The notes beneath the pieces were generated by a model. That model worked only from the letters and a program-made list of their open reading frames with translations. It was not told the DNA's origin and made no database searches. The position numbers were made by a program, and so were the translations under genes. From an uncultured Oscillibacter sp. (GTDB lineage Bacteria > Bacillota > Clostridia > Oscillospirales > Oscillospiraceae), in assembly GCA_904393855.1 (NCBI GenBank), contig CAJFNE010000082.1:1-8234 (forward strand): a DNA stretch of 8,234 nt. Reading direction: 5' to 3'. Below, in pieces: positions 6,103 to 8,234 of this stretch. Positions within the stretch are counted from its first letter, which is position 1, and every line of letters starts with the position of its first letter.

Positions 6103-6131
6103 AATATACAACGGTTTCCGGGAAAATGCAA
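6103..6131 (-). promoter_or_regulatory. Sigma-A-like promoter of small protein B
   Basis: On the minus strand, -35 TTGCAT (6131-6126), a 17-bp spacer and -10 TATATT (6108-6103). Initiation near 6096 gives a leader of about 63 nt, the same length as that of small protein A. The AT-rich leader stands out against the GC-rich surroundings. The 125 bp between this promoter and the divergent transporter promoter at 6257 holds no other element I can support. Confidence 0.7.
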
Positions 6132-6256
6132 GTCCTAATTTACAAATTTAATCAAAAAATTGGAGACGGATTCCAGACGCTCTTTCCTGACAACGCTCCC
6201 CGGGAAATTCGCCGGAAATGGGTGGGGCGCAGAGCCTTTGACCGCGACGGATTTAC

Positions 6257-6285
6257 TTGACATTTCATGAGCCGCATTGTAGAAT
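6257..6285 (+). promoter_or_regulatory. Strong sigma-A promoter of the EamA transporter gene
   Basis: TTGACA (6257-6262), a 17-bp spacer and TAGAAT (6280-6285): a perfect -35 and a five-of-six -10. Initiation is expected near 6292, about 110 nt before the ATG at 6404. Because the promoter overlaps the first codons of the longest open frame (ATG at 6257), that upstream start cannot be used by this transcript. Confidence 0.8.
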
Positions 6286-6309
6286 TTTCGTGTTTCCCAT
6301 GGCTGCATA

Positions 6310-6342
6310 CTGTGGCACAGGCGGAACACGGGAGTGTTCTGC
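6310..6342 (+). other. Adjacent hairpins in the EamA leader
   Basis: CTGTGGCACAG (6310-6320) can form a 4-bp stem. Directly after it, GCGGAACAC-GGGA-GTGTTCTGC (6321-6342) forms a 9-bp stem with one G-T wobble and a GGGA tetraloop. A third small palindrome AAGGC-GGC-GCCTT (6365-6377) lies just before the ribosome site. There is no T-tract, so simple attenuation is not indicated. I do not recognise a known riboswitch. Confidence 0.4.
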
Positions 6343-6403
6343 AGGCAGACTGGAAAGCGCGGGCAAGGCGGCGCCTTTGGGAAAGGGAAAGGGGTTCGTG
6401 GAG

Positions 6404-7312
6404 ATGTCTGACAGGCAGAAAGGCGTATTTCTCGCGGTGCTGTGTCCCTGCTTGTGGGGGATCATGGGTGTGTTTGTTCGCAACATCACCAGTACCGGGA
6501 TCGGCGTGGTGGACGTCTCTTTCTTCCGCTGCGCGGCCTCCGGGCTGCTGTTGCTGCTGTTTTACGCTGTCACCAAGCCCAGTGTCCTGAAGATCAGCTG
6601 GAAGGGCCGCCTGATCTCCGCCTGCTACGGCATGGTGGCCTACAGCCTGAGCTTTGTGGCCTACAGCATCTCCGTCTCCCGGATTCCGGTGGCGGTGGCC
6701 ATGATCCTGATGTTCCTGTGTCCCGTGTGGGTGACGCTGTTCAGCGCCCTGCTGTTTCACGACAGGCCAAGCCGGCAGCAGATTCTGGCCATCATCGTGT
6801 GCCTGTGCGGCGCGGCGCTCTCCGCGGACCTCCTCTCTGTGGGGGAGGTGCGGCTGGACGGGATCGGCATGCTGATGGGGATTCTCAACGGCATGGGCGC
6901 TGCCATGCAGATCGTGGTGCCCCGGTACTTCTCCGACCGATACAGCAAGGACACCATGGTGGTCTACGGATTTTTGGGCGCGGCCATTGCCCTGCTCTTC
7001 TTCGTAAACGTGGGGGAGATCACCACGGCGTTCCAAACCAGCAACGTCGTGCAGCTGGGCGCCTCCATTTTTGCCGTCAGCGTGCTGTGCACCATGGTGG
7101 CCAACGTGGCCTTCGTGAAGTCCACGGAGTACATCACGGGGACCGAGACCAGCATCCTCTCCGCCCTGGAGGTGGTGGTGGGGAGCCTGGCCGGCTTCCT
7201 GGTCTACCACGAGCACCTCAATCCCCTGCAGCTGCTGGGCATGGTCCTGGTGATCTCCGGGGCGCTCAGCACCCAGGTCCACTGGGGAAAGCTCCTGCGA
7301 CGAAAGGCCTGA
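6404..7312 (+). CDS. EamA-family (drug/metabolite transporter superfamily) permease
   Basis: EamA proteins are inner-membrane carriers that export or import small metabolites such as amino acids, sugars or nucleobases. The 302-residue product has the two-repeat, ten-helix pattern of the family. The first repeat starts at GVFLAVLCPCLWGIMGVFVR, where a tryptophan-glycine pair is typical. The second ends in the characteristic TETSILSALEVVVGSLAGF, then HEHLNPLQLLGM and VISGALS. The length is normal. The start at 6404 is chosen because AAAGGGG (6388-6394) lies 9 nt upstream and the promoter at 6257-6285 rules out the 49-residue extension. The gene has its own promoter and is divergent from small protein B. 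After its stop only a weak hairpin without a T-tract (around 7319-7333) separates it from the ychF promoter, so some read-through into ychF is likely. The substrate is unknown. Confidence 0.92.
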   Translation: MSDRQKGVFLAVLCPCLWGIMGVFVRNITSTGIGVVDVSFFRCAASGLLLLLFYAVTKPSVLKISWKGRLISACYGMVAYSLSFVAYSISVSRIPVAVAMILMFLCPVWVTLFSALLFHDRPSRQQILAIIVCLCGAALSADLLSVGEVRLDGIGMLMGILNGMGAAMQIVVPRYFSDRYSKDTMVVYGFLGAAIALLFFVNVGEITTAFQTSNVVQLGASIFAVSVLCTMVANVAFVKSTEYITGTETSILSALEVVVGSLAGFLVYHEHLNPLQLLGMVLVISGALSTQVHWGKLLRRKA

Positions 7313-7337
7313 GGAGGACTTTCCCCGGCGGGAAGAC

Positions 7338-7366
7338 TTGCAAACCGGGGGAAAATAGCGTAAACT
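7338..7366 (+). promoter_or_regulatory. Probable sigma-A promoter of ychF
   Basis: TTGCAA (7338-7343), a 17-bp spacer and TAAACT (7361-7366). The -10 matches four of six consensus bases, so this is moderate. It would give a leader of about 40 nt. Confidence 0.5.
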
Positions 7367-7412
7367 GCTGATAGAAAACGAAACCTGTTAAGATAAGGAG
7401 TCGTGACCATTC

Positions 7413-8234
7413 ATGAAATTAGGCATCCTGGGACTGCCCAACGTGGGCAAGAGCACCCTGTTCAACGCCATTACCAACGCCGGCGCGGAGAGCGCCAACT
7501 ACCCTTTCTGCACCATTGATCCCAACGTGGGCATGGTGGCGGTGCCGGACGAGCGGCTGGACCATCTGGCGGAGCTGTACCAGCCGGACAAGAAGACCCC
7601 GGCGGTCATCGAGTTCGTGGACATCGCGGGCCTTGTGAAAGGGGCCTCCAAGGGCGAGGGCCTGGGCAACAAGTTCCTGGCCAACGTCCGGGAGACGGAC
7701 GCCCTGATCCACGTGGTCCGCTGCTTTGACGACGAGAACGTCATCCATGTGGAGGGCAGCACGGACCCCAAGCGGGACATCGAGATCATCAACATGGAGC
7801 TGGTGATGGCGGACCTGGAGATGGTCCAGCGCCGGGTGGAGAAGGCCACCAAGGCGTTGAAAGGGGATAAGAAGTTCCAGCACGAGGTGGACCTCTTCAC
7901 CGCCCTGCAAAAGCACCTGGACGGCGGCAATCTGGCCCGGACCTTTGCTTGCGACGAGGACGACGCGGCCCTGATCGCCACCTCCGACCTGCTGACCCTG
8001 AAGCCGGTGATCTACGCCGCCAACACCGACGAGGCGGGCTTCACGGACCTGGACAACAACCCCTATTACCAGCAGGTGAAGGCCATCGCCGACGCCGAGG
8101 GGGCCCAGGTGCTGCCCATCTGCGCCAAGATGGAACAGGACATCGCCGAGCTGGAGGGCGAGGAGAAGCTGATGTTCCTGGAGGAGCTGGGGGTGGAGGA
8201 GTCCGGCCTGGACCGGCTCATCAAGTGCTCCTAC
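7413..8234 (+). CDS. ychF: Redox-regulated ATPase YchF (Obg-like/OLA1 family; C-terminus off the window)
   Basis: YchF is a conserved P-loop ATPase that binds ribosomes and modulates translation and oxidative-stress responses. The 274 visible residues show the family motifs in order: G1 GLPNVGKST (7-15), PFCTIDPN (31-38), G3 DIAGLVKGASKGEGLGN (from 70), and the coiled-coil insertion around 115-150. NTDE follows at 204-207, the NxxE variant of the G4 NKxD motif that explains the ATP rather than GTP preference of this family. About 90 residues, including the TGS domain, are outside the window (the usual length is about 365). The start MKLGILGLPNVGKST matches the family N-terminus, and an in-frame TGA at 7404 excludes an earlier one. 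AAGGAG (7395-7400) is 12 nt from the ATG, a long spacer. Confidence 0.97.
   Translation, partial: MKLGILGLPNVGKSTLFNAITNAGAESANYPFCTIDPNVGMVAVPDERLDHLAELYQPDKKTPAVIEFVDIAGLVKGASKGEGLGNKFLANVRETDALIHVVRCFDDENVIHVEGSTDPKRDIEIINMELVMADLEMVQRRVEKATKALKGDKKFQHEVDLFTALQKHLDGGNLARTFACDEDDAALIATSDLLTLKPVIYAANTDEAGFTDLDNNPYYQQVKAIADAEGAQVLPICAKMEQDIAELEGEEKLMFLEELGVEESGLDRLIKCSY

Noticed and set aside
6257..6403. 49-residue N-terminal extension of the EamA protein
   Set aside because: The TTGACA-17-TAGAAT promoter overlaps its first codons and a ribosome site precedes the ATG at 6404, which also gives the usual family N-terminus.
6152..7282. Minus-strand open frame (376 codons) opposite the EamA transporter
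   Set aside because: His/Gln/Asp-rich shadow translation; the plus-strand frame has the transporter family's helices and its own promoter.

Overview
The window reads as a GC-rich Firmicutes chromosome, most likely an Oscillospiraceae (Clostridium cluster IV) gut anaerobe. The basis is strong AAGGAGG-type ribosome sites, sigma-A-like promoters, and the protein families present (a membrane-anchored HtrA with a single PDZ domain, a COG2509 FAD dehydrogenase, a butanol-dehydrogenase-type Fe-ADH). The genus-level placement is inference. No mobile element, tRNA, rRNA or CRISPR array is visible.

Layout. Positions 1-3554 are a minus-strand run of three oxidoreductase genes. In transcription order they are a COG2509 FAD-dependent dehydrogenase starting at TTG (3554), a D-2-hydroxyacid dehydrogenase family protein 46 bp downstream, and, after a 157-bp gap, an iron-containing alcohol dehydrogenase cut by the left edge. 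A 344-bp divergent region (3555-3898) separates them from htrA on the plus strand. This region carries three helically phased TTTaAG-like repeats just upstream of a TATACT -10 box, an arrangement resembling the pneumococcal CiaR box that controls htrA there. The htrA gene ends at a strong hairpin terminator at 5430-5459.

Positions 5494-6131 hold the most unusual content: two minus-strand genes of only 34 and 33 codons, too short for routine gene calling. Each has its own sigma-A-like promoter, a leader of about 63-64 nt, a near-perfect Shine-Dalgarno and a product with one membrane segment. They align without gaps at 13 of 33 positions, and their leaders are also alike, so they look like a duplicated promoter-leader-peptide unit. 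The first ends in a textbook intrinsic terminator. The downstream end of the second is an 18-bp imperfect inverted repeat.

Positions 6257-7312 carry an EamA/DMT-family transporter with a TTGACA-17-TAGAAT promoter and a 110-nt leader containing adjacent hairpins. The plus-strand ychF gene (ribosome-associated ATPase) starts at 7413 and is cut by the right edge. Housekeeping genes (ychF, htrA) therefore flank a small intergenic neighbourhood in which the paired micro-membrane proteins are the candidate undescribed system.
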